DNA of 64,000 bases from Lutimaribacter saemankumensis (lineage in GTDB: Bacteria > Pseudomonadota > Alphaproteobacteria > Rhodobacterales > Rhodobacteraceae), in the NCBI RefSeq assembly GCF_900100005.1, contig NZ_FNEB01000010.1:78238-142237 (forward strand), given 5' to 3'. Positions 26,821-35,855 of the stretch are shown in pieces. The notes under the pieces are model-generated. The model made no database searches. It saw only the letters and a list, made by a program, of their open reading frames with translations, and had not been told where the DNA came from. Each line of letters starts with the position of its first letter. The first letter of the stretch is position 1. The position numbers and the translations under genes were made by a program.

Positions 26821-28005
26821 ATGTTCCTGCCGTTCTTCGAAAATCTGCGAAAAGGCGGCGTTCCGGTCACGGTGCGGGAATACCTCGCCTTTCTCGAGGC
26901 GATGAAATCGGGCCTTGTCACCTATGACGTGGAAGGTTTCTACTATCTCGCCCGCACTGCGATGGTTAAGGACGAACGGAACCTCGACAAGTTCGACCGT
27001 GCATTCGCCGCGACCTTCAAGGGGCTGGAGGATATCCAGCTTGGCGACGTGCTGAACGCCGTCGACATCCCCGCGGACTGGCTGGAAAAGCTGGCAGAAA
27101 AGCACCTGAGCGAAGAGGAAAAGGCCGAGATCGAGGCGCTTGGCGGCTTTGAAAAGCTGATGGAGACCCTCAAGGAGCGGCTCAAGGAACAGCAGGGCCG
27201 CCACCAGGGCGGCAACAAGTGGATCGGCACCGCCGGCACCTCGCCGTTCGGCGCGCACGGCTACAACCCCGAAGGTGTGCGCATCGGGCAGGAAAAATCC
27301 CGCCACCAGCGCGCCGTCAAGGTCTGGGACAAACGCGAATTCAAGAACCTCGACGACAGCGTCGAGCTGGGCACCCGCAACATCAAGGTCGCGCTAAAGC
27401 GCCTGCGCCGCTGGGCGCGGGACGGCGCGCATGACGAGCTGGACCTCGACGGCACGATCCGCGCGACGGCGGAACACGGATACCTGGACGTCAAGACCCG
27501 TCCCGAGCGGCGGAATGCCGTCAAGGTGCTGCTGTTTCTCGACGTGGGCGGCTCGATGGATCCGCATATCAAGGTGGTCGAGGAGTTGTTCAGCGCCGCG
27601 CGGGCCGAATTCAAGCACCTGGAATACTACTATTTCCACAATTGCCTGTACGAAGGCGTCTGGCGCGACAACCGCCGCCGCTGGGATCAGCAGACCCCCA
27701 CCTGGGACGTGCTGCACACCTACGGGTCTGATTACAAATGCATTTTCGTGGGCGACGCCAGCATGTCGCCTTATGAAGTCGCCTATCCGGGCGGCGCGAA
27801 CGAACACTGGAACGCCGAGGCCGGTCAGGTCTGGCTGCAACGCGCGCGCGACCAGTGGCCGGACCACCTGTGGATCAACCCGGTTCCCGAGAAATACTGG
27901 GGTTACACCCATTCGATCGGCATGATCCGCGAGATTTTCGAGAACCGCATGGTGCCTATGACGCTAGCCGGGATCGAACAGGGCATGAAGGAACTGACGC
28001 GCTGA
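26821..28005 (+). CDS. VWA-domain protein, CoxE-like
   Basis: This 394-residue protein is the usual partner of a MoxR ATPase. The N-terminal half is helical and charged (EEEKAEIEALGGFEKLMETL). The VWA domain begins near residue 235 with the MIDAS segment FLDVGGSMDPHI (Asp241, Ser245). The first Ser of the classical DxSxS motif is Gly243, as in the CoxE-like family. YYYFHNCLYEGVW and HTYGSDYKCIFVGDASM follow. It starts four bases after the small membrane peptide gene. The likely role is metal-dependent binding of a MoxR client; cytoplasmic. Confidence 0.9.
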   Translation: MFLPFFENLRKGGVPVTVREYLAFLEAMKSGLVTYDVEGFYYLARTAMVKDERNLDKFDRAFAATFKGLEDIQLGDVLNAVDIPADWLEKLAEKHLSEEEKAEIEALGGFEKLMETLKERLKEQQGRHQGGNKWIGTAGTSPFGAHGYNPEGVRIGQEKSRHQRAVKVWDKREFKNLDDSVELGTRNIKVALKRLRRWARDGAHDELDLDGTIRATAEHGYLDVKTRPERRNAVKVLLFLDVGGSMDPHIKVVEELFSAARAEFKHLEYYYFHNCLYEGVWRDNRRRWDQQTPTWDVLHTYGSDYKCIFVGDASMSPYEVAYPGGANEHWNAEAGQVWLQRARDQWPDHLWINPVPEKYWGYTHSIGMIREIFENRMVPMTLAGIEQGMKELTR

Positions 28006-28042
28006 GCGCAGCCACCCGGTCCCACCCGCGCGAGGGTCAGGA

Positions 28043-28387
28043 ATGAAAAAGATCGGCCATCTCTGGCGGCATCACCGCATCGGGTTGCTGGCGTTCTGCC
28101 TGGCGGTGGCGGTCACCCTGTTCTTCGTCTTGCGCCTGATCGTGCAGACCCTGCACTGGATCGACGCGGATAACCGGTTCCAGCCCCCTGCCCCATGGAT
28201 GACGCCGCGCTATATCGCGCTGTCCTGGGATGTGCCGCCCTCCGAGATCGGCGCGGCGCTGCAGGCCGACGCGGTTACCAGCGGCCGCCCGACGCTCGAA
28301 GCGATCGCAAGGGCGCGTGGCGTGCCGGTCGCGCAGGTGCTGGACGAGGCCGCGGCCTATCTGCAGACGCGGACGCCGGGCCAATGA
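28043..28387 (+). CDS. Single-pass membrane protein of unknown function
   Basis: This 114-residue protein has one membrane helix (GLLAFCLAVAVTLFFVLRLI, residues 13-32) and a periplasmic tail of about 75 residues. The tail has PPSEIGAALQADAVTSGRPT and ARARGVPVAQVLDEAAAYL. It overlaps the DedA gene by four bases (ATGA) and lies 37 bases after the VWA gene. I do not recognise the family. The coupling to DedA suggests a shared envelope role. Confidence 0.68.
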   Translation: MKKIGHLWRHHRIGLLAFCLAVAVTLFFVLRLIVQTLHWIDADNRFQPPAPWMTPRYIALSWDVPPSEIGAALQADAVTSGRPTLEAIARARGVPVAQVLDEAAAYLQTRTPGQ

Positions 28388-28995
28388 CCGACGAGGCGCT
28401 TGCCCTGCTTGCGGCCTGGGGAACGCCGGCGCTGTTTTTCGTCACGCTGGCGTCATGCCTGGCGCTGCCTGTTCCCGCCTCGATGATGATGCTGTCTGCG
28501 GGCGCCTTTGCCGCGTCGGGCGATCTTTCGGCATCAACCGTCGGCCTGGCGGCATTGGCGGGCGCGATATCGGGCGACCAGGTCGGTTACTGGCTGGCGC
28601 GTCTGGGGCGTGGACGTTTGCCACCCGACCAGGCCGCGGGCAAACGTGGCGCCTTGATCAAGAAAGCGGCGCGGCTGATGCACAGCCACGGCGGATACGG
28701 CGTGTTTCTCAGCCGCTGGCTGTTCAGCCCGCTTGGACCCTACGCAAACCTGGCGGCCGGGGCCGCGGGCATGCGCTGGGGCAGGTTCACGGCCTGGGGC
28801 GCGTTGGGCGAAGCGGTGTGGGTCGGGCTGTACGTCGGTCTTGGCCTGGCTTTCGCCCGCAACCTGTCGATCGCGGTCGATGTGGCGGCGAACCTGATCG
28901 GCATCCTGTCGGGCGCCCTGGTCAGCCTGGGCCTGGCCTGGTGGCTGCGCCGCGCGCTACGCAAGGCGCGGCGCAGGCGGGCCGTCAGAGGCTGA
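28384..28995 (+). CDS. DedA-family membrane protein
   Basis: This 203-residue integral membrane protein matches the DedA/SNARE-associated family, which includes phospholipid-recycling flippases. The family segment FLSRWLFSPLGPYANLAAGA (the conserved Arg/Pro/Gly loop) is present, with five or so hydrophobic stretches. The start at 28384 overlaps the previous gene stop; a longer frame from 28195 reads inside that gene. The basic C-terminus RRALRKARRRRAVRG extends into the convergent racemase gene by 11 bases. Confidence 0.82.
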   Translation: MTDEALALLAAWGTPALFFVTLASCLALPVPASMMMLSAGAFAASGDLSASTVGLAALAGAISGDQVGYWLARLGRGRLPPDQAAGKRGALIKKAARLMHSHGGYGVFLSRWLFSPLGPYANLAAGAAGMRWGRFTAWGALGEAVWVGLYVGLGLAFARNLSIAVDVAANLIGILSGALVSLGLAWWLRRALRKARRRRAVRG

Positions 28996-29722
28996 AAAGC
29001 CGCCCCGGCCCCCAACCGCGCGCGTCCACGCCGGCCAGGTGCAGCATGTGCCACAAGAGCGCCTGGTTCGAACTGACCACCGGGCGGCCCGTTGCCGCCT
29101 CGACCGCGTCGATGATACCGAAGGTGCGCAGGTTGGTGCAGCTTGTGAAGAACCCTTCGGCTTCCGGGGTTTCCGCCAGCGATTCCAGCATGTTGCGCGT
29201 CGATCCTTCGGTGATCCGGGCCACCGTGTAATCGTCGCTCTGGTCAAAGCTCGTCTCGGCCACGGTGTCGATCCCTTGCCCCGCCAGGAATTCGCGCATC
29301 GGGGCCGTCACGCTTTGCACGTAAGGAGAGCCATAGCCGATACGCCCGACACCCAGCGCCTTGAGCGCCGCTGTGACGGCGGTGATCGGGGTGCTGACCT
29401 TGACGCCCGGATGCGCCTGCTGGATCAGCGCGGCCACCTTGTCGGGGCCGATGATCGTCGAGGCGCTGGTGCAGCCATACCCGATGACGTCCAGCCCCTG
29501 CGGCAGGCGCGCGGCTGTGGCGGTCATCTCGTCGGCCATGCGGCGCAGGCTGTCAGGTGTCACGTCGGGCTGGGCGGGGATGCGCGCATGCAGCAGGCTG
29601 ACGGGGCGGCCCGCCAGTACCATGCGTGCCTCGTTTTCCAGGCTTTCGTCGGTCGACAGAACGATAAGCCCCATGCGCACGCCCTCGCCATAGCCCGCGT
29701 CCAGTTCATATGGCTGTGTCAT
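28985..29722 (-). CDS. Aspartate/glutamate racemase superfamily (maleate isomerase-like)
   Basis: This 245-residue protein carries the two catalytic cysteines of the Asp/Glu racemase fold in IGYGCTSAS and FFTSCTNLR. Overall it resembles maleate cis-trans isomerase/arylmalonate decarboxylase rather than MurI. The reaction is not determined. GGAG lies nine bases before the ATG at 29722; nine extra residues could be added from 29749. It is divergent from the M48 gene. Confidence 0.82.
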   Translation of the reverse strand: MTQPYELDAGYGEGVRMGLIVLSTDESLENEARMVLAGRPVSLLHARIPAQPDVTPDSLRRMADEMTATAARLPQGLDVIGYGCTSASTIIGPDKVAALIQQAHPGVKVSTPITAVTAALKALGVGRIGYGSPYVQSVTAPMREFLAGQGIDTVAETSFDQSDDYTVARITEGSTRNMLESLAETPEAEGFFTSCTNLRTFGIIDAVEAATGRPVVSSNQALLWHMLHLAGVDARGWGPGRLFSL

Positions 29723-29820
29723 CGTCTTCTCCGTCATGTCCCTCCGCAAGCAGATCGTGATTCACGCGCCGAGGCAACCCGGCGCTTGCCGCCCGCCGAA
29801 AGCTGCCCCATATCTGATCC

Positions 29821-30507
29821 ATGTTGAAATTCACACCCATACTTCTGGCGCTTATCTACGGCCTTGTGATGTACCGGTTTTCGGTCTGGCGCACGCAGGC
29901 CGAGCTGTCGGCGCGTTCGACCGAGCTGAAGGATCCGCAACTGCAGCCGATGCTGGACCGGATGGCCGCCGCACTGGAACTGCCGCGTGTGCGGGTGCAT
30001 CTCTACGATATCGAACCGGTGAACGGACTTGCCGCGCCGGATGGGCGGATTTTCATTACCAATGGCTTCTACCAGAAATTCCGCCAGGGCGAGGTCACGG
30101 CCGAGGAAATGGCCAGTGTGGTAGCGCATGAACTGGGTCATGTGGCCCTGGGCCATGCCCGCCGCCGGATGATCGACTTTTCCGGTCAGAACGCGCTGCG
30201 CACGGCGCTTGCGATGGTGTTCGCGCGCTTCCTGCCCGGTATCGGCGTCTGGATCGCCAACATGCTGACCACGCTTCTGGCCGCACGGCTGAGCCGCGGC
30301 GACGAGTACGAGGCAGATGAGTATGCCTCGGCCCTGCTGATCAAGGCCGGGATCGGCACCGCGCCGCAGAAATCGCTGTTCGAAAAGCTCGAGGCGCTGA
30401 CGAATTCTCGCGCGGGCGTCATGCCGGCCTGGCTGATGTCGCACCCGCCGACAAAAGACCGTATCGCCGCCATTGAACGGCATGAAATCAGCTGGGGTGC
30501 GCCCTAG
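29821..30507 (+). CDS. M48-family metallopeptidase
   Basis: This 228-residue zinc protease has the HExxH motif in VVAHELGHVALGH and the third ligand Glu in SRGDEYEADEYA. A hydrophobic N-terminus (FTPILLALIYGLVMYRFSVW) acts as a membrane anchor. HtpX/Oma1-like proteases of this type degrade damaged membrane proteins. RIFITNGFYQKF and MSHPPTKDRIAAIE are family markers. The stop overlaps the stop of the convergent PIN gene by four bases. Confidence 0.9.
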   Translation: MLKFTPILLALIYGLVMYRFSVWRTQAELSARSTELKDPQLQPMLDRMAAALELPRVRVHLYDIEPVNGLAAPDGRIFITNGFYQKFRQGEVTAEEMASVVAHELGHVALGHARRRMIDFSGQNALRTALAMVFARFLPGIGVWIANMLTTLLAARLSRGDEYEADEYASALLIKAGIGTAPQKSLFEKLEALTNSRAGVMPAWLMSHPPTKDRIAAIERHEISWGAP

Positions 30508-31046
30508 GCGGCCAGCGCCTTGCCGAGCCTTGGCAGGCGGGCTTTCTTCATCAAGCCGCGAATGTCCCATTCCTCGCCCGAAAGGCGCCGCGCCTCGGCC
30601 AGCACCTGGTTGCCGACATGGGCCACCATATCCGGCCGGGCTTTCCAATGCCCCAGAAGAAAGGCATCCGGGTCGGCGCGGCTCAGCCCCTCCTCGGCCA
30701 GGATGTTGCGGGGAAAATCGCCGGCGTTCATCGTCACGATAACATCGGCGCTGCCCGCGATGGCGGCGGCCAGAACGTGCAGATCGGCCGGATCGGGCAG
30801 CCACAAACGCGATTCCAGCGAGGGCGGCCACGTGACTGCGGCATCGGGCCAGGCCACCTCGACCATGGCGATCTCGGCGCGGGCCTGCGCCTCGCCACCG
30901 GGGCCCAGCTTGCGCGCCGCGCGGGCCCATTCCTCGAGGATGCGGGCCGACCACAGCGGCGTGAATGCGCCCTGCCCGGCCACGCCCAGCAGCATCTCGC
31001 GCATGACGGTCGGATACAGCACGCAGGTGTCCAGAAGCACCTTCAT
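30504..31046 (-). CDS. PIN-domain protein (RSP_2648-type)
   Basis: This 180-residue protein has the PIN nuclease fold, with acidic residues in VLLDTCVLYP, ILEEWARAARKL, LPDPADLHVLAAAIAG and TMNAGDFP. It overlaps the RlmI-like gene by four bases (ATGA), so the two are translationally coupled. There is no adjacent antitoxin gene, which argues against an ordinary toxin-antitoxin module. From memory, a family named for Rhodobacter sphaeroides RSP_2648 with a neighbouring methyltransferase RSP_2647 fits, but I could not check this. An RNA-processing role is inferred. Confidence 0.82.
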   Translation of the reverse strand: MKVLLDTCVLYPTVMREMLLGVAGQGAFTPLWSARILEEWARAARKLGPGGEAQARAEIAMVEVAWPDAAVTWPPSLESRLWLPDPADLHVLAAAIAGSADVIVTMNAGDFPRNILAEEGLSRADPDAFLLGHWKARPDMVAHVGNQVLAEARRLSGEEWDIRGLMKKARLPRLGKALAA

Positions 31047-32239
31047 AGACGGTAGAACAGCGCCTTGAGATACCCGCTTTCCGCCAGTTGTGGCATCAGC
31101 GGATGGTCCGGTCCGGCAAAGCCTGTGTGGATGATCTGGCCCGCGCGGCCCGCCCGGCCAATCCCGCGGGTGCAGGCCGTGCGGAACTTGGACAGGTCCG
31201 CGGCGTGCGAGCATGAACAAAGCCCCAGGTATCCGCCCGGCGCCACCAGCGGCGCGGCCAGCCGCGCGATGCGCTCATACGCGCGCAGACCGGCCTCGAG
31301 CGCCTGTTTCGACGGGGCGAATGCCGGCGGGTCGCAGATCACAACGTCGAACTGCGCGCCTTCGTCGCCCAAGGCGGTCAGCATGTCGAAGGCATCGCCC
31401 CGTCGCGTTTCGAACCGGTCGGCCATGCCGCCGGCCTGCGCACCTGCGCGCGCCAGTTCCAGCGCCGGTTCCGAGCCGTCGACCGACAGAGCATGCGCCG
31501 CGCCCCCCGCAAGGCACGCCAGCGCAAAGCCACCGACATGGGAAAACACGTCCAGCACCCGCGCACCGTTTGCAAGGCGGGCGGCAAAGGCGTGGTTCGG
31601 GCGCTGATCGAAAAACAGGCCCGTCTTCTGGCCCCCGGTCAGGTCGGCCATGTAGGTCGCACCGTTCATCGGGACGGGCACCGGCGCATCCGGCGCGGCA
31701 CCGCGCAGAACGGCGCTGTCTTCGTCCAACCCTTCAAGCGTGCGCGCCCGGCCGCTTGCGTTCTTCAGAACGTTCGCCACGCCCGTCACGTCCACCAGCG
31801 CATCGGCCAGCTCGTCCAGCAGAAGCTCGGCCCAGGCCGCGTTGGGCTGGATCACCGCCGTGTCGCCAAAGCGGTCGATCACGACACCGGGCAGCCCGTC
31901 GGCCTCGGCGTGGATCAGGCGATAGAACGGCGCATCATAAAGCCTTGCCCGCATCTCCAGCGCACGGGTCAAACGGTCGGCCAGCCAAGCCTTATCGATC
32001 CGCGCGGTCATGTCGCGATCGAGAACGCGGGCAAAGATGCGCGAATTCGGGTTGACCGCCACCAGGGCCAGCGCGTTGCGCTCGGCATCTTCCAGAACGG
32101 CGATGCTGCCGGGCTGCAGGGCCTTGGTGCGGCGGTCGGTGACCAGTTCGTTGTCGAACACCCAGGGCGCCCCGTGCCGTACGGCGCGGGCATTGGCCTT
32201 TGGTTTCAGGCGGACAACAGGAAAAGAGGACGGCGTCAT
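31043..32239 (-). CDS. Class I SAM-dependent rRNA methyltransferase (RlmI-like)
   Basis: This 398-residue protein resembles RlmI-type rRNA m5C methyltransferases. The N-terminal PUA-like part (RHGAPWVFDNELVTD) and an RlmI middle domain precede a Rossmann domain with RVLDVFSHVGGFALACLAGG. The motif DVVICDPPAFAPSK is the catalytic loop. A Cys near the end, in LCSCSH, matches the catalytic region. It overlaps the PIN gene, a pairing probably conserved in Rhodobacteraceae. The RNA target is inferred as 23S rRNA. Confidence 0.85.
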   Translation of the reverse strand: MTPSSFPVVRLKPKANARAVRHGAPWVFDNELVTDRRTKALQPGSIAVLEDAERNALALVAVNPNSRIFARVLDRDMTARIDKAWLADRLTRALEMRARLYDAPFYRLIHAEADGLPGVVIDRFGDTAVIQPNAAWAELLLDELADALVDVTGVANVLKNASGRARTLEGLDEDSAVLRGAAPDAPVPVPMNGATYMADLTGGQKTGLFFDQRPNHAFAARLANGARVLDVFSHVGGFALACLAGGAAHALSVDGSEPALELARAGAQAGGMADRFETRRGDAFDMLTALGDEGAQFDVVICDPPAFAPSKQALEAGLRAYERIARLAAPLVAPGGYLGLCSCSHAADLSKFRTACTRGIGRAGRAGQIIHTGFAGPDHPLMPQLAESGYLKALFYRL

Positions 32240-32276
32240 GCCGTCCTCTTACTCATCTTCGAAAGCGGGGGAAAGA

Positions 32277-32933
32277 TCAGACTGCGTTGTCGTCCACACC
32301 GGCAACCAGTTGCGCCACGCCCTTCGGTGCCGAGCCGGGATTGTCCAGTTCCATCCGTATCACGTTGGCAAGATGCTGGGTGATACGGACCTTCTGCGTG
32401 ATACCCTTTTGTTCGGCTTCGATCGCCCGCGACCCGCCAAAGCCCTTGAGATCGGCCCTGATTTCGCGCGGGGGCATGATCGCGATGCCTGTTTCGGGGT
32501 CGCGCAGGATCAGTTCGAACCGGATCGAGTGCACGCCGCCAATGGTGTAGCGGGTCTTTTCCGTCAGCGCGTGAAACCGTTTGACGACGATTTCGGCCGT
32601 CACGGGCAGCGCACCGGACATGTCGGCGGTGGCCCGCGACAGGCTTTCGTCGAAGATCGCGGCGATCTGCTGATGACGGTCGCCCAGCGGATCCTCGCGC
32701 CAGACGATATCGCCCATCGGGTAATAGCTGTTGGCCTCGCTCACCTTCAGCGAACGCGGCACCTTGACCACGTAGGACTGAACCGAAATCGACCGCACGG
32801 CAGCCGAGGGCGCATCATCTGCAAGGGCCGACGCACTTTCCAGCGGCGCGTTTCGCGTGGCCGTGTCAATCGACGCGCAGGCGGTCACGCCTAAACCAAG
32901 GGCAAGGGCGACCAAAATCCGAACTGTTTTCAT
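32277..32933 (-). CDS. Lipoprotein of unknown function
   Basis: This 218-residue protein has a signal peptide MKTVRILVALALGLGVTAC with lipobox VTAC. The mature part has VRSISVQSYVVKVPRSLKVS and a conserved-looking segment HSIRFELILRDPETG. I do not recognise a named function. It is divergent from edd across a 186-base region that holds the edd promoter. It follows the rRNA methyltransferase gene direction but is separated by 37 bases. Confidence 0.75.
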   Translation of the reverse strand: MKTVRILVALALGLGVTACASIDTATRNAPLESASALADDAPSAAVRSISVQSYVVKVPRSLKVSEANSYYPMGDIVWREDPLGDRHQQIAAIFDESLSRATADMSGALPVTAEIVVKRFHALTEKTRYTIGGVHSIRFELILRDPETGIAIMPPREIRADLKGFGGSRAIEAEQKGITQKVRITQHLANVIRMELDNPGSAPKGVAQLVAGVDDNAV

Positions 32934-33064
32934 ACCGAACCTCCTGGAGGCACACTGCCCCCGTCATTTCGGTAACTTTTGATTAGACTTTGGGGCAAAA
33001 CTTGGACCGAACCCGTACGATTAAGGGGTGTTCGGCGGGCGCTCGCGTGGCCGCGGGCGGATGG

Positions 33065-33093
33065 TTGCGGCGTTATCGCTAACGGCGTATAGC
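33065..33093 (+). promoter_or_regulatory. edd promoter with embedded LacI-type operator
   Basis: TTGCGG (33065-33070) and TATAGC (33088-33093) are exactly 17 bases apart, 26 bases before the edd start. The spacer holds GTTATCGCTAAC (33072-33083), a palindrome with central CG typical of LacI-family sites. In Rhodobacter sphaeroides the LacI-type regulator CceR controls the Entner-Doudoroff genes, so this may be a CceR site. The promoter reading is direct; the regulator is inferred. Confidence 0.62.
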
Positions 33094-33119
33094 TGGGCGC
33101 AGCAGCCAATGGGGGATGC

Positions 33120-34925
33120 ATGGCACTCAACGACACAGTGGCGCGGGTGACCGACCGGATACGCACCCGCAGCAGGAAATCCCGCGACGCGTACCTGGTG
33201 CGGATGCGCAAGGCCGGCGAGGATGGCCCGCAGCGCGCACATCTGAGCTGTTCGAACCAGGCCCACGCCTATGCCGCGACGGGCCCGGACCAGCAGGCGC
33301 TGGCCACGGGCCGCGCCCCGCATATCGGTATCGTAACCGCTTATAATGACATGCTTTCCGCGCATCAGCCGTTCGAACGGTTCCCAGACGTGATCCGTCG
33401 GGCCGCGCGCGACGCGGGCGGGACCGCGCAGGTGGCGGGCGGTGTTCCCGCCATGTGCGACGGCGTCACCCAAAGCCAGCCGGGAATGGAACTGTCGCTG
33501 TTCTCGCGCGATGTGATCGCGCTGGCGGCGGGCGTGGCGCTCAGCCACAACACCTTCGATGCGGCAGTGTATCTGGGTGTCTGCGACAAGATCGTGCCGG
33601 GCCTCGTGATCGCGGCGGCCACCTTCGGGCATGTGCCGGGCGTCTTCATGCCCGCGGGCCCGATGACGAGCGGCCTGCCGAACGACGAAAAGGCCAAGGT
33701 GCGCCAGCAATTCGCCGCGGGCGAGGTCGACCGCGCCGCCCTGATGGAAGCGGAAATGGCCAGCTATCACGGCCCGGGCACCTGCACCTTCTACGGCACG
33801 GCAAATTCCAACCAGATGCTGATGGAGCTGATGGGGCTGCACCTGCCCGGCGCGAGTTTCATCAACCCCAACACCCCGCTGCGCGATGCGCTGACGCGGG
33901 CCGGGACGGAACGCGCCCTGGCGATCACCGCGCTGGGGAACGACTACACCCCCGTCTGCGACGTCCTTGACGAACGTGCCTTCGTCAACGGGATCGTCGG
34001 GCTGATGTCGACGGGCGGGTCGACCAATTTGGTCATTCACCTGCCCGCGATGGCGCGTGCCGCAGGCATCATGCTGGAGCCGCAGGATTTTTCCGACCTT
34101 TCGGCCGTCACGCCGCTGCTGGCGCGGATCTATCCCAACAGCCTTGCGGATGTGAACCATTTCCACGCCGCGGGGGGCTTGGGCTATCTCATCGCGCAAT
34201 TGCTGGATGCCGGGCTGCTGCACGAGGACGTGCAGACCGTCGCAGGCCCCGGACTGTCGCGCTATACATCCGAACCTGTGCTGGAGGGTGACCGCGTCAC
34301 CTGGCGGCCCGGCAGCGACCGGACGCTCAACGACAAGATCCTGCGCCCGGCGGGCGACCCGTTCCAGCCAACCGGCGGGCTGACGCACCTGTCGGGCAAC
34401 CTTGGCGAGGCGATCATCAAGACCTCGGCGATATCGGACGACGCCCATGTGATCGAGGCCCCGGCCCGCGTGTTCGACACCCAGGAGGCGGTCAAGGACG
34501 CCTTCCAGAACGGCGAACTTGACCGCGATGTGATCGTCGTCGTCCGGTTCCAGGGGCCGCGCGCCAACGGTATGCCCGAACTGCACGGCCTGATGCCGCC
34601 GCTTGGCGTGCTGCAGGGGCGCGGGCACAAGGTGGCGCTGGTCACCGATGGCCGGATGTCCGGGGCCAGCGGCAAGGTGCCCTCTGCCATCCACGTCACA
34701 CCCGAGGCTGCGGTCGGCGGCCCGCTGGCGCGTCTGGCCGATGGCGACATTCTGCGGCTCGATGCCCGCGCGGGCACGCTTGCGGTTCTGACCGAAGAGG
34801 CGCTGGACCGCGTGCCCGTCACCCCCGACCTCTCCGGCAACAGCCACGGTGTCGGGCGCGAACTGTTCGAGCTGTTCCGCCAGAGCGTCGGCGCGGCAAG
34901 CAGCGGCGCCGGTGTCGTGGTATGA
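33120..34925 (+). CDS. edd: Phosphogluconate dehydratase
   Basis: This 601-residue [4Fe-4S] enzyme of the IlvD/EDD family converts 6-phosphogluconate to KDPG in the Entner-Doudoroff pathway. Recognisable segments include [30 protein letters not shown] and [16 protein letters not shown], which contain the cluster cysteines. [20 protein letters not shown] and [15 protein letters not shown] are family markers. The stop overlaps eda by four bases. Full length for the family. Confidence 0.96.
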   Translation: MALNDTVARVTDRIRTRSRKSRDAYLVRMRKAGEDGPQRAHLSCSNQAHAYAATGPDQQALATGRAPHIGIVTAYNDMLSAHQPFERFPDVIRRAARDAGGTAQVAGGVPAMCDGVTQSQPGMELSLFSRDVIALAAGVALSHNTFDAAVYLGVCDKIVPGLVIAAATFGHVPGVFMPAGPMTSGLPNDEKAKVRQQFAAGEVDRAALMEAEMASYHGPGTCTFYGTANSNQMLMELMGLHLPGASFINPNTPLRDALTRAGTERALAITALGNDYTPVCDVLDERAFVNGIVGLMSTGGSTNLVIHLPAMARAAGIMLEPQDFSDLSAVTPLLARIYPNSLADVNHFHAAGGLGYLIAQLLDAGLLHEDVQTVAGPGLSRYTSEPVLEGDRVTWRPGSDRTLNDKILRPAGDPFQPTGGLTHLSGNLGEAIIKTSAISDDAHVIEAPARVFDTQEAVKDAFQNGELDRDVIVVVRFQGPRANGMPELHGLMPPLGVLQGRGHKVALVTDGRMSGASGKVPSAIHVTPEAAVGGPLARLADGDILRLDARAGTLAVLTEEALDRVPVTPDLSGNSHGVGRELFELFRQSVGAASSGAGVVV

Positions 34926-35563
34926 CGATGACGCCTCTTGAAATCAGCCGCTTCACCGAAACCCTGTGCCGCAAGGCCCCGGTGATCCCGGTTCTGGTGA
35001 TCGAGGACGCGGCCCATGCCGCGCCCCTGGCCGAGGCGCTGATCGCGGGCGGTCTGCCGGTGCTCGAAGTCACCTTGCGCACGCCGGCGGCGCTGGATGC
35101 GATCGCGGCGATGTCGGGGGTTCCGGGCGGGATCGTCGGCGCCGGCACGGTGCTGACCCCCGATGACGTCAGGGCCGCACAGGACGCAGGCGCGCAATTC
35201 GCCGTTTCGCCTGGTGCGACCGACCGGCTGCTGGATGCGTGCGAGGCCGCGGGGCTGCCGATCCTGCCCGGCGCCGCCACCGCGAGCGAGGCGATGCGCC
35301 TGCTGGAGCGTGGCTACGGCGTCCAGAAATTCTTTCCGGCCTCGGCCATTGGGGGCGCACCGGCGCTGAAGGCCCTGGGCGGACCGCTGCCGCAGGTGCG
35401 GTTCTGCCCCACGGGCGGGATCGACACAGCCAACGCGGCCGACTACCTCGCACTGGACAATGTCCTGTGCGTCGGCGGCAGCTGGGTTGCGCCCCGTGAG
35501 CTTGTCCAGAAAGGCGAATGGGCGGCGATCACAGGTTTGGCGCGGCAGGCCGCAGCACTTTAG
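34922..35563 (+). CDS. eda: KDPG/KHG aldolase
   Basis: This 213-residue class I aldolase splits KDPG into pyruvate and glyceraldehyde-3-phosphate. The Schiff-base Lys is in [11 protein letters not shown] and the catalytic Glu in [21 protein letters not shown] matches the phosphate-binding region. It is coupled to edd by ATGA overlap. zwf and pgl are not in the window. Confidence 0.95.
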   Translation: MTMTPLEISRFTETLCRKAPVIPVLVIEDAAHAAPLAEALIAGGLPVLEVTLRTPAALDAIAAMSGVPGGIVGAGTVLTPDDVRAAQDAGAQFAVSPGATDRLLDACEAAGLPILPGAATASEAMRLLERGYGVQKFFPASAIGGAPALKALGGPLPQVRFCPTGGIDTANAADYLALDNVLCVGGSWVAPRELVQKGEWAAITGLARQAAAL

Positions 35564-35576
35564 CGGCCCGGCCCGG

Positions 35577-35855
35577 TCAGCCCTCGCCGCGCGGACGGGC
35601 CCTTGCGCCGCCCCGCCGGCGCGGCTTGCCCATCTCTTCCAGGCCGGCGCGCATCACCTGCGTCATGGGATGGTCCGGCGCATCGCCGCCATACCGCGCG
35701 ATCAGCGCCTCGAGCGCCGTGCGGCTATCCTGACCCACCGGCAGGCTGAGCGCCCAATCCAGAAAGATCGTCCGGCATTCCGGCTCGGTGATCCCCTCGA
35801 TCCGGTAGGATTCGTAAATCAGGCCCTTGGGATCCTGCGCATCACCCTTTTTCAT
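35577..35855 (-). CDS. Small conserved protein coupled to glnE
   Basis: This 92-residue protein has a central segment [20 protein letters not shown] and an Arg/Gly-rich tail ([16 protein letters not shown]). Its ATG at 35855 overlaps the glnE stop, so it is translated with glnE. A GTG one codon upstream is also possible. I do not recognise a function. It is convergent with eda, with 13 bases between the stops. Confidence 0.7.
   Translation of the reverse strand: MKKGDAQDPKGLIYESYRIEGITEPECRTIFLDWALSLPVGQDSRTALEALIARYGGDAPDHPMTQVMRAGLEEMGKPRRRGGARARPRGEG

Noticed and set aside
30504..31046. PIN gene as a toxin-antitoxin module
   Set aside because: There is no antitoxin-like small gene on either side; the PIN gene is instead coupled to a methyltransferase.
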